From assembly GCF_040581485.1 (NCBI RefSeq), contig NC_090130.1, forward strand, positions 10,168,001 to 10,232,000: a stretch of 64,000 bases of DNA, in the 5' to 3' direction. The stretch's first letter is position 1. Every line of letters begins with the position of its first letter. The notes under the pieces were generated by a model. It had not been told where the DNA came from, made no database searches, and was given only the letters and a program-made list of their open reading frames with translations. The stretch comes from Linepithema humile (Eukaryota > Arthropoda > Insecta > Hymenoptera > Formicidae). The position numbers were made by a program, and so were the translations under genes. Shown here in pieces: positions 43,401-55,351 of this stretch.

Positions 43401-44010
43401 TGCAAAGAAAAAGAAATTATAAATACATATTTATAAAATTAATTAAATAAATGTAATACAATACATACACATATATATATATAAATGAATTAAAAATAAT
43501 CAAAATAAATTGCATAGAATAAGTTGATATAAGCAATCCTTTGTTAATTTTTTTTCTAATAATATACTATATACTATATATATACATATATATATATAAA
43601 CACATACATGTAATAAAATAGACATCTGTATCTTTAAATATGATTTTATCAGTCTATAAACAGCCTTCAACTTTACAAGTTGCCAGCCCACGTTTAATTC
43701 GCCTTTGGCTGTATTTATTCAAAATTGTCAGCCCACGTTTAATTCGACTCTGGCTGTATTTATTCTAAATTGCCAGCTCACGTTTAATTCGCCTCTGGCT
43801 TCACATATTCTAAATTGCCAGCTCATGTGTAATTCGCCTCTAACTGTAGGTATTAGATTTATTTATTATAATAAACAATAATATATACACAATCTAAGTC
43901 TAAGTATGTGAAATTTTTCAGTTATGAAAGAAAATACACAAAGCATTGCTTTCTTATTTCACATTGCATGTAAAATTTAATTTTTAATATTATAGTAATC
44001 GTAAATTTTT
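43401..44010. other. Upstream flank of the Mutator-like gene
   Basis: AT-rich sequence with TATA microrepeats (43465-43610), then the hairpin array listed at 43672-43850. The DIRS element begins at 44011. No gene is seen. Confidence 0.5.
43672..43850 (-). repeat. Hairpin repeat array, ~50-bp unit, four copies
   Basis: Four units of TGCCAGCCCACGTTTAATTC, GCCTCTGGCT and a TTTATTCTAAAT-type spacer. Within each unit TGCCAG and CTGGC can pair. The complementary orientation of the same unit forms the array at 59195-59600. Confidence 0.8.
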
Positions 44011-44190
44011 ATTGTATTGCGCGCCTCTTCTTCAAGATCATATTGTAGTGCCTCTACGATGCACCGATGTCGCCACAATATTTACAGTTGAAAACTTTTA
44101 CTTCCGTTCCTGTTCCATCCGTTCCGGTGAGTTTCTCATTCTTCTTCTTTGTGCCGATATAGTCACACGCAGTTTTCAGAAATTCCAAAA

Positions 44191-45943
44191 ATGGGAAAAA
44201 GAAGCAAAAAAGATCGATCACACAGCAGCGAGGATAAAGAAAATGATCTTAAGAAGAGAGTTGAGTGGTTGGAATCTCAACTTCTAAGACAGAAAGAATG
44301 CGACAAGTACAGACGTAGTAAGTATCTATTCGTAACAGCGGTTAGATGGATATATATTATTAGGTGAAAGATACGGGATTAATTGGTCCAACCAATTAAT
44401 CACTGATATGTCTCAGCGATGTTCAACATCGTCTGTGTACATAACCTCTTTCGCTGTCAGCCTCGCAACTCGCAACCGTCCAACGGGCGTGAGTTTAAGA
44501 TGTCAAGCAGACAAAAATGGACGCCTCATATTTCGGTCCAACCGATTTATGAGAGCTCAGAATCCTGACAAAAAGGGTAAAATGGTCCAACCAATTAATT
44601 ACCAACATGTCAGCCTCGTAACTCACAACCGTCCAACGGGCATGAGTCATAAGATACCCGGCTAGACAACAATAATCGCTTCTTAATTCGGTCCAACCGA
44701 ATTATGATAATACAATCAAAAGAGGCTACCAACGAACCAAGAAGTATAAACTTCATTCTTATCACAGGTAAGAGCAGACATTGCTCGGGAAGATCATCAT
44801 CTTGCGAAACCAGGAGTCGTTCTCGTAGTAGAGATTTTAGAAGATATGACTACGATCAAGACGACTATTATCCTACCAGATACTATTTATAAAGAGGTGA
44901 GGAACGATGGATCCCAATATTCCCGTGACAGGAACAGACGTTCTATGCATAACAATGTCTCTATACGGAGAAATAGTCATTCTTCCCTTAGTAATTCTCC
45001 TGAACAAAATATCACACGCTCTCATTCAGGGGAGTCGTTACAGGAGAATGACAAGGGCAAAGATGCTCACGCTTTGCAAGTTTTGACAGAAATTCAGCTG
45101 AATACAGCTAAGGAGTTGACAGACAGCCCAGCGGTACCAGAACAGGATCAGGATATAGCAAAACCAGAATCCGTATTAGAGACAGAAATCTTGGAGATCT
45201 TTGGAGACCGTCTCTTGCCTGATCGAGTTCTAGCACCGGCGGTGCATAAACATTTCGCCGTCATTTGGGGTGATATTATTAAAAAAGGTTTGCCAACGGA
45301 AGAGAGAAAGAATCTTCTAAAGAAATTGCCCCCGCCAGAGAATTGTATATTTATGGACCCACCAAAGCTGAATCCGGCAGTTAAAAAGGTCTTAGATAAT
45401 AATATAATAAAAAGAGATGACAGAATCATTGAGAAACAAGAAAAGGTGGCAGCGTCACTCGCCGGGGTAGCAGAAATCATTGAGTTGATCTTGAAATTAG
45501 ATCCTCCAGAAAAGAAGCAATATTTAGAATTGCTGAATAGAGTTGCAAGAATACTCGCCGATTTGCAGCATGATGAAACATATATTCGCAGAAACTTAAT
45601 CTTGATGAATATCAAACAAGAATTTAGAGATACTCTAAAGGACTTGCCATCGGACGAGTGGTTATTTGGAAAGAATTTAATTGATCAAATTAAGGATGCC
45701 AAGACATTGCAACAGTCATCAAAGGATTTGAAGCCAGTGACAAAATCACAGACGGAACAAGATAAAGGCTCAAAAAACTCCAGAGGCCCGCCTCGTCAAA
45801 ATCAGTTCAGGACGAATTACAATTCGAGGGGGGGCGGGCACAGGACGACTTACTCGCGGACTCAGAAACCAGCCTATCGCAGCAGAAGTCATTATCCCAA
45901 GAAAGAGATCCCAAGCCAGACAAGCTTGAAAAAGAGCAAATAA
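44191..45943 (+). pseudogene. DIRS gag-like ORF (ORF1), one intron and a frameshift
   Basis: Exon 1 (44191-44317, MGKRSKKDRSHSSEDKENDL) ends at GTAAGT. An acceptor at 44767 continues in phase into an Arg/Ser-rich stretch (TRSRSRSRDFRRYDYD) that stops at 44892. The adjoining frame carries on from ~44890 (KEVRNDGSQYSRDRNRRSMH) for over 340 residues, including DAHALQVLTEIQLNTAKELT, FGDRLLPDRVLAPAVHKHFA and a basic QNQFRTNYNSRGGGHRTTYS tail. A one-base change near 44885-44895 therefore separates two halves. The repeated, degenerate GGTCCAACC intron segment (44370-44700) was not explained. Confidence 0.65.
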
Positions 45944-45966
45944 ACGTAAGTAACCTTGCAGGAAGG

Positions 45967-47820
45967 TTGGTTCATTTTAAGAACAACTGGAAAAAGCTAA
46001 CTTCGGATACGACAATTCTGAGCTGGATTTCGGGATACACTATACCTTTCACGTATAAGGTAATACAATCGCTACCACCTGGTGAATCTAGTTGGTCCGC
46101 ACGCGAAAGACGGTTAATTCAGAATCAAATTAACATTTTATTAGATAAAAGGGCAATAGAAACGTGTCAACCTAAGTCAGATCAATTTGTTTCTAAAATA
46201 TTTCTCGTGCCAAAGCTGGACGGGACGCATAGAGTCATATTAAACTTAAAACAACTAAATGAGTTCGTGGAAACAAATCATTTCAAACTAGAAGATGGAA
46301 AAACAGTAAGACGGTTGTTAGCCCGTGGTTACTTTATGACATCTATCGATTTAAAAGATGCATATTATTTGATTAATGTCAAAAAATCGGATAGAGTATT
46401 CCTGCGGTTTCTTTTCCAAGATAAATTATATCAATTTACCTGCTTGCCTTTTGGGCTCAATCAAGCTCCATATACGTTCACTAAGTTAATGAAACCAGTA
46501 GTTACATATCTAAGGGAACGTGGATATTTGTCGGTAATCTATTTAGATGACATTTTGCTATTAGGAAAATCATATAACGAATGTTTTAAGAATGTCCAAG
46601 CGACCTGCCAATTATTAGAAAGCTTAGGGTTTATTATTAACAGACAAAAGAGTGAATTAGTTCCCTCGACAAGATGTAAATTCCTAAGGTTTATTTATGA
46701 TTCTGAAAAAATGACGATTGAACTTCCGGAGGATAAAAGGCAAAGAACTAAACAACAAATTCGAAAATTTAGTAGAATGAATAGATGCGTAATTAGAGAT
46801 TTCGCCGCATTAATAGGTACGCTAGGATCATGTTGTGTAACCTTAAAATATGGCTGGGCCCATATGAAAGATTTTGAGAGGGAAAAATTCCTGGCGCTCA
46901 AAGCCAATCGTGGAGATTATGAAGCGCATATGGTACTGTCCAAACAATTGCAAGATGATTTTGAGTGGTGGAAATCTCACATTAGCCAGACAGTATGTTC
47001 GATTAGACAATTCAGGCCAGTTACCGAGATTTTTTCAGACGCGTCTTGTTCAGGCTGGGGTGCGTATTGTGAGGACCGTAGATCGCATGGTCATTGGAAT
47101 GAGGAGGAACAGGCGCATCACATCAACTACTTAGAGCTGTTACCAGCCTTTTTTAGCCTGAAATGTTTTGCTGAAGGCCTCCAAGATTGTGACATACTAA
47201 TGAGAGTAGACAATACAACTGCGATCGCGTATATTAATAAGATGGGCAGTATACAATTCCCAAAATTGAATTCTCTAACAAAGCAAATTTGGACATGGTG
47301 TGAACAAAGAAATATTTGGATTTTTGCATCTTATGTGAGCTCTAAAGATAATTTTGAAGCCGATTTCGAATCACGTCGTCTAGAACCAGAGACAGAATAC
47401 TCCCTATCACAGTCTGCCTTCGGAGTTTTAGTGGAACGGTTTGGGGAATCTGAAATAGATCTATTCGCAACACGAACAAATACGAAATGTCAGCGCTATG
47501 TTTCCTGGGGACGTGATCCGGGTTCAATAGCAGTTGATGCATTTACTATAAACTGAAATCAATATTTCTTTTATGCTTTTCCATCTTTCGCGACTATTTT
47601 ACGTGTATTACAAAAGATTAAACATGATAGCGCGAGAGGTATAGTCGTGGTGCCACATTGGCCAGCTCAGGCTTGGTTTCCGGTCTTCGTTGCTATGATG
47701 GAGGCCGAACCAATTTATTTCAAGCCTAATATTAAATTATTACGTTCTCTGAATAGACAGCCACACCCACTTTGGAAGAGGATTACCCTGGTTGCAGGAA
47801 TGCTGTCCGGGAGGCGTTGA
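45967..47820 (+). pseudogene. DIRS reverse transcriptase / RNase H, one in-frame TGA
   Basis: RT motifs in order: IFLVPKLDGTHRVILNLKQL, SIDLKDAYYLINV (motif A), LPFGLNQAPYTFTKLM (motif B) and VIYLDDILLLG (catalytic YLDD). The RNase H part has EIFSDASCSGWGAYCEDRRS, LELLPAFFSLKCF and MRVDNTTAIAYINKMGS. The DNA reads TGA at 47554-47556, where the surrounding frame (DAFTIN before, NQYFFYAFPSFATILRVLQK after) remains open for another 87 codons to 47820, as in other DIRS elements. I infer a single TGG-to-TGA change or natural readthrough. The frame overlaps the recombinase ORF by ~50 nt. Confidence 0.85.
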
Positions 47821-48770
47821 CAAGAAGAAGTGTACCGGAAGAAGCAATTGACATCATGTTATCTTCCTTATCGGAATCATCTATTAAACAATATGACACT
47901 TGTTTAAAGAAATGGTGGAGTTTTGGTCAACAAAAGAATATCGATTCCCAAAAAATGGACATCTCGCAAGTAATACGATTTCTTACGGAGGAATATGGTA
48001 AAGGAACATCTCATGGTACTCTCAACAGTTGTCGGTCAGCAATTGCTCTTTTACATGGGACAGAAGTGGGTGAAGATTCTAGGATCAAACGCCTATTTAA
48101 AGGTATTTATAAACTACGCCCAGGAAAACCAAAATATGATTCAACATGGGATCCACATCCCGTCTTGGAACACATTGTTCAGTGGGGTTCAAATGATACA
48201 ATTTCTTTAGAACACCTCACCTTCAAATTGGTCACGCTTTTGGCTTTAATCACAGCACAGCGTATGCAAACTCTAGCTCTAATTGATGTTAGAAATGTGG
48301 AAAGGACAACGGAACTCATCGAAATCAAGATACCAGACAGAATCAAAACCTCCAGGATAAATAAGACACAGCCAACATTAATAATTCCTTATTATACAAA
48401 AAACCCAGCTGTCTGCGCGGCTCTAACTCTGGAAACATACATAAATAGGACCAAGGAGTTACGTGGGTCAGAGAACCGGCTATTCATAGCCCTCAAAAAA
48501 CCCCATAAAGGTATATCTAGTCAGACTCTAAGTCGCTGGATTAAATCTACGCTCCACGATAGTGGTATTAACACAAATATATTTGATGCGTATAGTACTC
48601 GTCATGCTTCGGTGTCAGCGGCAAAAAGAGGAGGTGTCAATATTGATGCAATTATGAGAGCAGCAGGTTGGTCAAAAAAGTCAGACACCTTCGCGAGATT
48701 CTATGATCGCAATATTGCCAAAGAAAAAGCGACATTCGCGAAAACTATACTAAGTAAAACACTTAAGTAA
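47772..48770 (+). CDS. DIRS tyrosine recombinase (YR)
   Basis: A 332-residue frame (its first codon is TTG; the true start is unclear because it overlaps the RT frame). The amino-terminal SAM-like part reads SSLSESSIKQYDTCLKKWWS. Catalytic residues: R in LITAQRMQTLALIDV, R in DAYSTRHASVSAAKRGG, and Y in FARFYDRNIA. The position usually filled by His in the HxxR box holds Tyr (YSTR), which I believe is common in arthropod DIRS but did not verify. The enzyme would integrate the circular DNA form without target duplication. No lesion is visible. Confidence 0.85.
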   Translation: MEEDYPGCRNAVREALTRRSVPEEAIDIMLSSLSESSIKQYDTCLKKWWSFGQQKNIDSQKMDISQVIRFLTEEYGKGTSHGTLNSCRSAIALLHGTEVGEDSRIKRLFKGIYKLRPGKPKYDSTWDPHPVLEHIVQWGSNDTISLEHLTFKLVTLLALITAQRMQTLALIDVRNVERTTELIEIKIPDRIKTSRINKTQPTLIIPYYTKNPAVCAALTLETYINRTKELRGSENRLFIALKKPHKGISSQTLSRWIKSTLHDSGINTNIFDAYSTRHASVSAAKRGGVNIDAIMRAAGWSKKSDTFARFYDRNIAKEKATFAKTILSKTLK

Positions 48771-48912
48771 ATCTATATATATCTATATATATATGTTGTT
48801 ACATGTCAAGTTTAATTAATATAATAATAAACTAATATATTAAAATAATAATAAACTAGTTCATAGAATTTCTGAAACACTAATTTTCCGCCGTAAAAAG
48901 CTTTAAACATCT

Positions 48913-49022
48913 ACAATATGATCTTGAGGAAGAGGCGCGCAATACAATTTAATGATTAAACGAACTTACCTGTAAGTGAAGTTCTATCATAATTGTATGA
49001 AGCGCCTCTTCCGAAAAGATCA
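48913..49022. repeat. DIRS internal complementary region (ICR)
   Basis: Reverse complement of the joined outer ends: the left-end complement (ATATGATCTTGAGGAAGAGG, GCGCGCAATACAA) is directly followed by the right-end complement (TTTAATGATTAAACGAACTT, then GTGAAGTTCTATCATAATTG). This defines the element boundaries as ATTGTATTGCG at 44011 and TTAATCATTAAAT at ~49286. Confidence 0.9.
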
Positions 49023-49286
49023 GTCCCACCCGGTTAACAACCCTTTTTTCCTCTTTTTTTTTTACAAAAAAAAAAAAACCCTATAAGTTTTACGGCGGCA
49101 CTTTGAAAACATGAGAAACTCACCGGAACGGATGGAACAGGAACGGAAGTAAAAGTTTTCAACTGTAAATATTGTGGCGACATCGGTGCATCGTAGAGGC
49201 ACTACAATATGATCTTTTCGGAAGAGGCGCTTCATACAATTATGATAGAACTTCACTTACAGGTAAGTTCGTTTAATCATTAAATT

Positions 49287-50534
49287 ATTTTGCAAAAAAA
49301 ATTATTTATATTAAAAGAATTTTAAATGCATAAAACAAATAATAATAATAATTTTTATTGAATAATTTAAAGGATTAAAATATAATAGATAATTAAAACC
49401 AATATGAGAAAATTTATTTTACGACAAATATATATGTACAGGGTGTTTTCCTTTAATTTTCGTAAAAGCTCGAAAACATGGCGTTTTGATAAAAAATGTT
49501 TAAAATAAAAGTTGTAGGACTTGGAGGGGGAAAAAAGATAGGGATATTTGTTTGACCTTGGGTGGAGGTGCTTCGGAGATTTGAAGGTCATCTCTATTTT
49601 TTTTAATGGAAGCACTCGTTTTTTTATATAAATCGATTCCTTCCAATATTCGCGGTAAAAAGTTATTCTTCCATTTAAAAAAATAGAGATGACCTTCAAA
49701 TCTCCGAAGCACCTCCACCCAAGGTCAAACAAATATCCCTATCTTTTTTCCCCCTCCAAGCCCTACAACTTTTATTTTAAACATTTTTTACCCAAACGTC
49801 ATGTTTTCGAGTTATTACGGTATGAAAACTAAAAGAAGACACTCGACACACACGCGCGCGCACACACACACACATGATGAATTTATAAACAGAATCATAT
49901 TTGTACAATAATTATTAATAAAAAGCAATATAATCTGAGCATCGATGATATAATTTTTCCCTAGGAGCGGAAACGTGTGAAAAGTGAAAGTTTCACGTGA
50001 ATTCGACAAATAGAATTGTGGAATTCACATAAGTTTTCATTTTTCACGTTTTCGCACCAAGGGAAAAATTACATGATCGATGTCCTGATGCTGAAATATT
50101 CCTCAATTGATGATAAATAACCTTTTTAGCGATCCTTTCCTCAATGACAGTCGCTAACGAAAAAGAGGCAATTTTTTGCTGCTATATATTTTTCACATCT
50201 TCTTTCTTCTTTTCCTTCTTCTTTTTCTTCTTTTCCTATCTTTTTTTTTCTTTCACTTTTACTCACTAAACACTATAAATATACACACACGAGTTTATTA
50301 CGCGGTGTTATAACTGCAATAACTTTTCCCGCTACTTTGACTATCAGCTGTAGTGTATCCAGTAATGTATGTACCTTCGCGCGGGTCCTAGAAATTTTAA
50401 CGCAAAATACTTGTGCTAACAAAATTAATAAAAACTAAACATAAAAATAAAAACATTACTTTTATTTTTATTTAGTTAATATTTTTAATAATACATTTTT
50501 ATAATATGCAAGATGATATAAAAGCATAAAAATA
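49287..50534. other. Non-coding stretch with two foldbacks
   Basis: A foldback at ~49438-49834 has matching blocks TAGAGATGACCTTCAAATCT and CCACCCAAGGTCAAACAAAT; its left end is CAGGGTGTTTTCC. A smaller inverted pair lies at 49949-50070 (TTTTTCCCTAGGAGCGGAAA against TTTTCGCACCAAGGGAAAAA). A (CA)/(CG) microsatellite lies at ~49843-49873 and a polypyrimidine tract at ~50205-50262. No gene is recognised. Confidence 0.65.
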
Positions 50535-52600
50535 TTGATATTTTCGTTGAGCACACTTAAGAGGTCAGACGTCTCACTTGGTCGAGCACAAATCTTATTC
50601 TGAGCAAACGGCAAATTCAAAAAGGAGAGGATAGGTAGGAAGTTAGGACGCAAGAAGGGGGGGGGGTATTTAAAGAGGGGATAGTAAACTAATGATATGA
50701 CTGTATGACGCTGGTAACGAATCCGTATCACTTTGAACATTTATGCCATGTGACTGTCTCTTGATGAAAATCATTTCAGAAATTAATCTTTTGTTATAAG
50801 AATGTTCTATATCACAGATCTCTGCACCGTCCCAATTAAAATTATGATTAAGTCGACTGCAATGTTCCGTAATGACTGAATTTTGACCTCTCCTGACAGA
50901 ACTTCTGTGTTCATCGACTCTAGTTCTTAATTGTCTTTTTGACTGTCCTACATAAGTCACGTTACAGTCATTACATGAAATCTTATAGACAATGTCATTG
51001 TGGGAGTTTTTTTCTGCAATGTCTTTATGTCTCTTAATAAAAGTATTCAGTTTGTTAGGTATAGTATGTGCTAATCTGAATTTGTATTTTTTTGTAATAT
51101 GTTTAATTTTTTCTGACACAATGTTAGCGTAAGGAAGAACAAAGAAACGTTTTTTGTCCTCATCATTGACATCATTATCCAACAATAAGCGTCTGTTATT
51201 ATATATGTAATATTTTATTCTTTCTCTAATACCGTTAAAAATGAAAGGTAAAGGATAACCATTATTCAATAAAATGTCAATAATGAGAACAAAATTCTGT
51301 TGATAAAATTGTGGATGAGACAAACCCAAGACCCTGTCTATCAGGCCAACTAGCACACCTCTCTTGTGTGATATCGGATGTTGAGAGTGGAAATTCAAAA
51401 ATCTGCCAGAGAAAGTAGGTTTTCGATACCAATTAAACATAAACTGATTGTTGCCTCGATATAATGTTATATCTAAGAAATTGATATTATCTCCCCCTAT
51501 CTCTGCGGTAAATCGCAGACGATCGTGTACGGAGTTGAAAGATCTGAGGACATCCTCAATATGTCTTCTAGGAACCATAGTAAGAATGTCATCAACGTAT
51601 CTAACATAAATCGGTAAGCTGAATTCTAAATTTTTCATTGCTCTCAATTCAAGATCCGTCATGACGATGTCAGCCAAAATAGGAGAGAGGGGGGAGCCCA
51701 TTGGACTTCCAAAGGTCTGTTTATAGATCTTGTTATTAAAAATGAAAAAGGTTGAACTTAGAACAAATCTTATGGCACTGATGAACTCCTCCATAGAAAA
51801 CAATGTGTTATTAGAAATAATTGGCCATCTGTTAACAATACCTGCAATAGCCAATTCCGAAGGCACGTTGGTGAAAAGAGAAACAACATCCAATGACACG
51901 AGGTCCGTATCATCATCAATTATCTTATCCTTTAACATATCAATTGAAAACTATTTTTTATGTGACTGTCAGGTTTAGGAATACTGTTATGCAAAACATT
52001 GTGTAGAAACATGGCTAGTTTATATAACGGGCTATTAATACATGAAACAATGATTCGAAGCGGACAGTTATCTTTGTGAACTTTAGGAAGTCCGTATGCT
52101 CGTGGTAAGGTGCCGTCAGAGGATAGTAAGGACAAATATATAGATTTGCTAATGAAACCTTTCTGTCTCCATCTGTTAAGGTGTGTTTTAAGACCATTAA
52201 TAATCTTTCTTGTCGGGTCTACAGTCACAACCTCGTAAGTGCTCTCATCGGAGAGAAGCAAATTCATTTTGTAAAGATACGTATTCTTGTGTATGGCCAC
52301 GGTCATGTTGCCCTTGTCAGCATTCATAAAAAGAATGTCTGAATGATCTTTTAAAAAGTTTTTTGTCGATGACATCCAATTTAAGATTGATTTTTCCGTG
52401 GTGTTATGTAAAAACGGTTTGTGATAAAGGTCTTTAAGAATAACGATAGATCTATTTCTTATGTCATTCTTTTGATCCTCCGGCAGTTTCTGAATATTAG
52501 ACTCAATGCATTTTAGATGATCCATTATTAATTTGTCTTTAGTTCTTTTATTGTACGGAGCGCTGAAACGTTCACCCAGTTGAAGTAGACACTTGACATG
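50535..52600 (-). pseudogene. Penelope-like RT + GIY-YIG, copy 1
   Basis: Read on minus from the junction at ~52600. Motifs: VKCLLQLGERFSAPYN, NADKGNMTVAIHKNTYLYKM, RAYGLPKVHKDNCPLRIIVS, LVSLDVVSLFTNVP (RT motif A), GSPMGSPLSPILADIVM (B), YVRYVDDILTMVP (C). The carboxyl GIY-YIG endonuclease-like region reads YKISCNDCNVTYVGQSKRQL, then RTRVDEH. A frame change near 51935 separates the two ORFs (…SFQLIC stop; MLKDKIIDDD…). The copy lacks its 5' start and its 3' end (truncated after GTGCTCAACGAA at ~50540). Confidence 0.85.
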
Positions 52601-54240
52601 ACCGTGGCCATACACAAGAATACGTATCTTTACAAAATGAATTTGCTTCTCTCCGATGAGAGCACTTACGAGGTTGTGACTGTAGACCCGACAAGAAAGA
52701 TTATTAATGGTCTTAAAACACACCTTAACAGATGGAGACAGAAAGGTTTCATTAGCAAATCTATATATTTGTCCTTACTATCCTCTGACGGCACCTTACC
52801 ACGAGCATACGGACTTCCTAAAGTTCACAAAGATAACTGTCCGCTTCGAATCATTGTTTCATGTATTAATAGCCCGTTATATAAACTAGCCATGTTTCTA
52901 CACAATGTTTTGCATAACAGTATTCCTAAACCTGACAGTCACATAAAAAATAGTTTTCAATTGATATGTTAAAGGATAAGATAATTGATGATGATACGGA
53001 CCTCGTGTCATTGGATGTTGTTTCTCTTTTCACCAACGTGCCTTCGGAATTGGCTATTGCAGGTATTGTTAACAGATGGCCAATTATTTCTAATAACACA
53101 TTGTTTTCTATGGAGGAGTTCATCAGTGCCATAAGATTTGTTCTAAGTTCAACCTTTTTCATTTTTAATAACAAGATCTATAAACAGACCTTTGGAAGTC
53201 CAATGGGCTCCCCCCTCTCTCCTATTTTGGCTGACATCGTCATGACGGATCTTGAATTGAGAGCAATGAAAAATTTAGAATTCAGCTTACCGATTTATGT
53301 TAGATACGTTGATGACATTCTTACTATGGTTCCTAGAAGACATATTGAGGATGTCCTCAGATCTTTCAACTCCGTACACGATCGTCTGCGATTTACCGCA
53401 GAGATAGGGGGAGATAATATCAATTTCTTAGATATAACATTATATCGAGGCAACAATCAGTTTATGTTTAATTGGTATCGAAAACCTACTTTCTCTGGCA
53501 GATTTTTGAATTTCCACTCTCAACATCCGATATCACACAAGAGAGGTGTGCTAGTTGGCCTGATAGACAGGGTCTTGGGTTTGTCTCATCCACAATTTTA
53601 TCAACAGAATTTTGTTCTCATTATTGACATTTTATTGAATAATGGTTATCCTTTACCTTTCATTTTTAACGGTATTAGAGAAAGAATAAAATATTACATA
53701 TATAATAACAGACGCTTATTGTTGGATAATGATGTCAATGATGAGGACAAAAAACGTTTCTTTGTTCTTCCTTACGCTAACATTGTGTCAGAAAAAATTA
53801 AACATATTACAAAAAAATACAAATTTAGATTAGCACATACTATACCTAACAAACTGAATACTTTTATTAAGAGACATAAAGACATTGCAGAAAAAAACTC
53901 CCACAATGACATTGTCTATAAGATTTCATGTAATGACTGTAACGTGACTTATGTAGGACAGTCAAAAAGACAATTAAGAACTAGAGTCGATGAACACAGA
54001 AGTTCTGTCAGGAGAGGTCAAAATTCAGTCATTACGGAACATTGCAGTCGACTTAATCATAATTTTGATTGGGACGGTGCAGAGATCTGTGATATAGAAC
54101 ATTCTTATAACAAAAGATTAATTTCTGAAATGATTTTCATCAAGAGACAGTCACATGGCATAAATGTTCAAAGTGATACGGATTCGTTACCAGCGTCATA
54201 CAGTCATATCATTAGTTTACTATCCCCTCTTTAAATACCC
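52597..54240 (+). pseudogene. Penelope-like RT + GIY-YIG, copy 2, head to head with copy 1
   Basis: Inverted near-identical partner starting at the same internal point (CATGACCGTGGCCATACACA). It carries the same motifs and the same frame change after SFQLIC. The 422-residue RT/GIY-YIG frames of the two copies differ by one residue (N to D in LNHNF.W). It lacks the first ~120 residues found in copy 1 but continues further 3', to a ribozyme-like motif at 54581. The ORF ends at 54234 (HIISLLSPL). Confidence 0.85.
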
Positions 54241-54680
54241 CCTCCCCTTCTTGCGTCCTAACTTCCTACCTATCCTCTTCTTTTTGAATTTGCCGTTTGC
54301 TCAGAATAAGATTTGTGCTCGACCAAGTGAGACGTCTGACCTCTTAAGTGTGCTCAACGAATTTAGAGGTTTAATTAAGTCTTTTAACGTCAATAATGAC
54401 TAACAATCTGTATTTCGAGCTATCTTTATCAACGGACTGTATAAAACATTGACCATTAATTATGTTTTGAGATTTCATTCTGGTATGTAATTTATTTATT
54501 TTATTTTATTATCCGAAAATTCGACTTAATGATTTCATAATATTATATACTATTATATTTGTCATTAGATTTAAACTATTCTGAAGATGGTCAAAATCAT
54601 TGACCGAAACGTCAATAAATATCACTTCATAAAAAAAACTCTTGGCACGATCAACCAGCCTGACCCTTGATCTCCTATCT
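54235..54680 (+). other. 3' region of Penelope-like copy 2
   Basis: Untranslated AT-rich 3' sequence extends from the stop to about the TTTATTAAACAAG string near 54680. It includes the hammerhead-like core. Copy 1 lacks everything after the first ~120 bases of this region. Confidence 0.6.
54581..54610 (+). ncRNA. Hammerhead-ribozyme-like core at Penelope 3' end
   Basis: CTGAAGA, a perfect GGTCA/TGACC stem II with AAAATCAT loop (TGGTCAAAATCATTGACC), then GAAAC. This matches the conserved hammerhead core CUGANGA ... GAAA. Its location near the 3' end of a Penelope-like element agrees with published Penelope-associated ribozymes. Stems I and III were not resolved. Confidence 0.6.
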
Positions 54681-55345
54681 TTATTAAACAAGTTTTAATT
54701 TACTGTGGGTCTTCTTCTCAATATTGATATTTTCTTATAGCGCATTTCATAAATGCATATATTGCAATCACATGCTTTTACTAATATGTTTAGTTTTCTA
54801 TCAATTTTGTTATATTTTAAAAAATGTGCACGCATAGAATTTTATTAAATTACTTTAAAATAAAAATAAATATCTAAAAAAAAAAAAAAAATTTGTGTGA
54901 AAAAATTACGATAAGATGAAATGGGATCGAAGCAGAGTATAGATATATAACTATCATTGAGTATCAGGAGACGCGGTAGTATCTCCGGCCAAGTTCAAAA
55001 AACGACACTACTAAGTCAGGAAAAGAATCTCTGGCAAAGTTCAGAAAATGACACTACTAAGTCTCTTATCCTGGGCGCACAAAGTCGACTTTTCGGGGGT
55101 TTGTAGCAACTAAAATATAAAAAATTTTATAAAAACACATAGTATATCCTTAAAGGCGGCATCGCCACGACTAATTTGAGCCAAAAAAAATTTAAATTGG
55201 TCCAGCCGTTTCATAGATACAAGCGGTCAAAAAGTGATGTTGGTAATGCAAAAATTAAGAAACGTCGTCTCCTTATTCTTCTCCTCTGTCCGCAGGGGCG
55301 GATGAAGAATTTACGGGGCCCAGAGTATTATCATTATCATTAAAA
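54681..55345. other. Intergenic, no gene recognised
   Basis: AT-rich, then a twice-repeated block AAGTTCAAAAAACGACACTA / AAGTTCAGAAAATGACACTA with CTAAGTC (54990-55062), followed by unique sequence. A GGGGCGGATGAAGAATTTAC string precedes the minisatellite. Confidence 0.45.
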
Positions 55346-55351
55346 TTTACG

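Larger units (their letters stand above)
44011..49286 (+). mobile_element. DIRS-type tyrosine-recombinase retrotransposon, ~5.3 kb
   Basis: Three ORF regions on plus in DIRS order: gag-like, RT/RNase H, tyrosine recombinase overlapping the RT frame. Inverted termini match (44041-44135 against 49110-49207, e.g. CGATGCACCGATGTCGCCAC). An internal complementary region at ~48913-49022 combines the complements of both outer ends: ATATGATCTTGAGGAAGAGG for the left and CATAATTGTATGAAGCGCCT for the right. No target duplication is expected or seen. Ends are set from the ICR junction. Confidence 0.93.

Noticed and set aside
45148..45615. 155-aa antisense ORF in the DIRS gag region
   Set aside because: Lies opposite a supported gag-like frame and has no recognisable domain.
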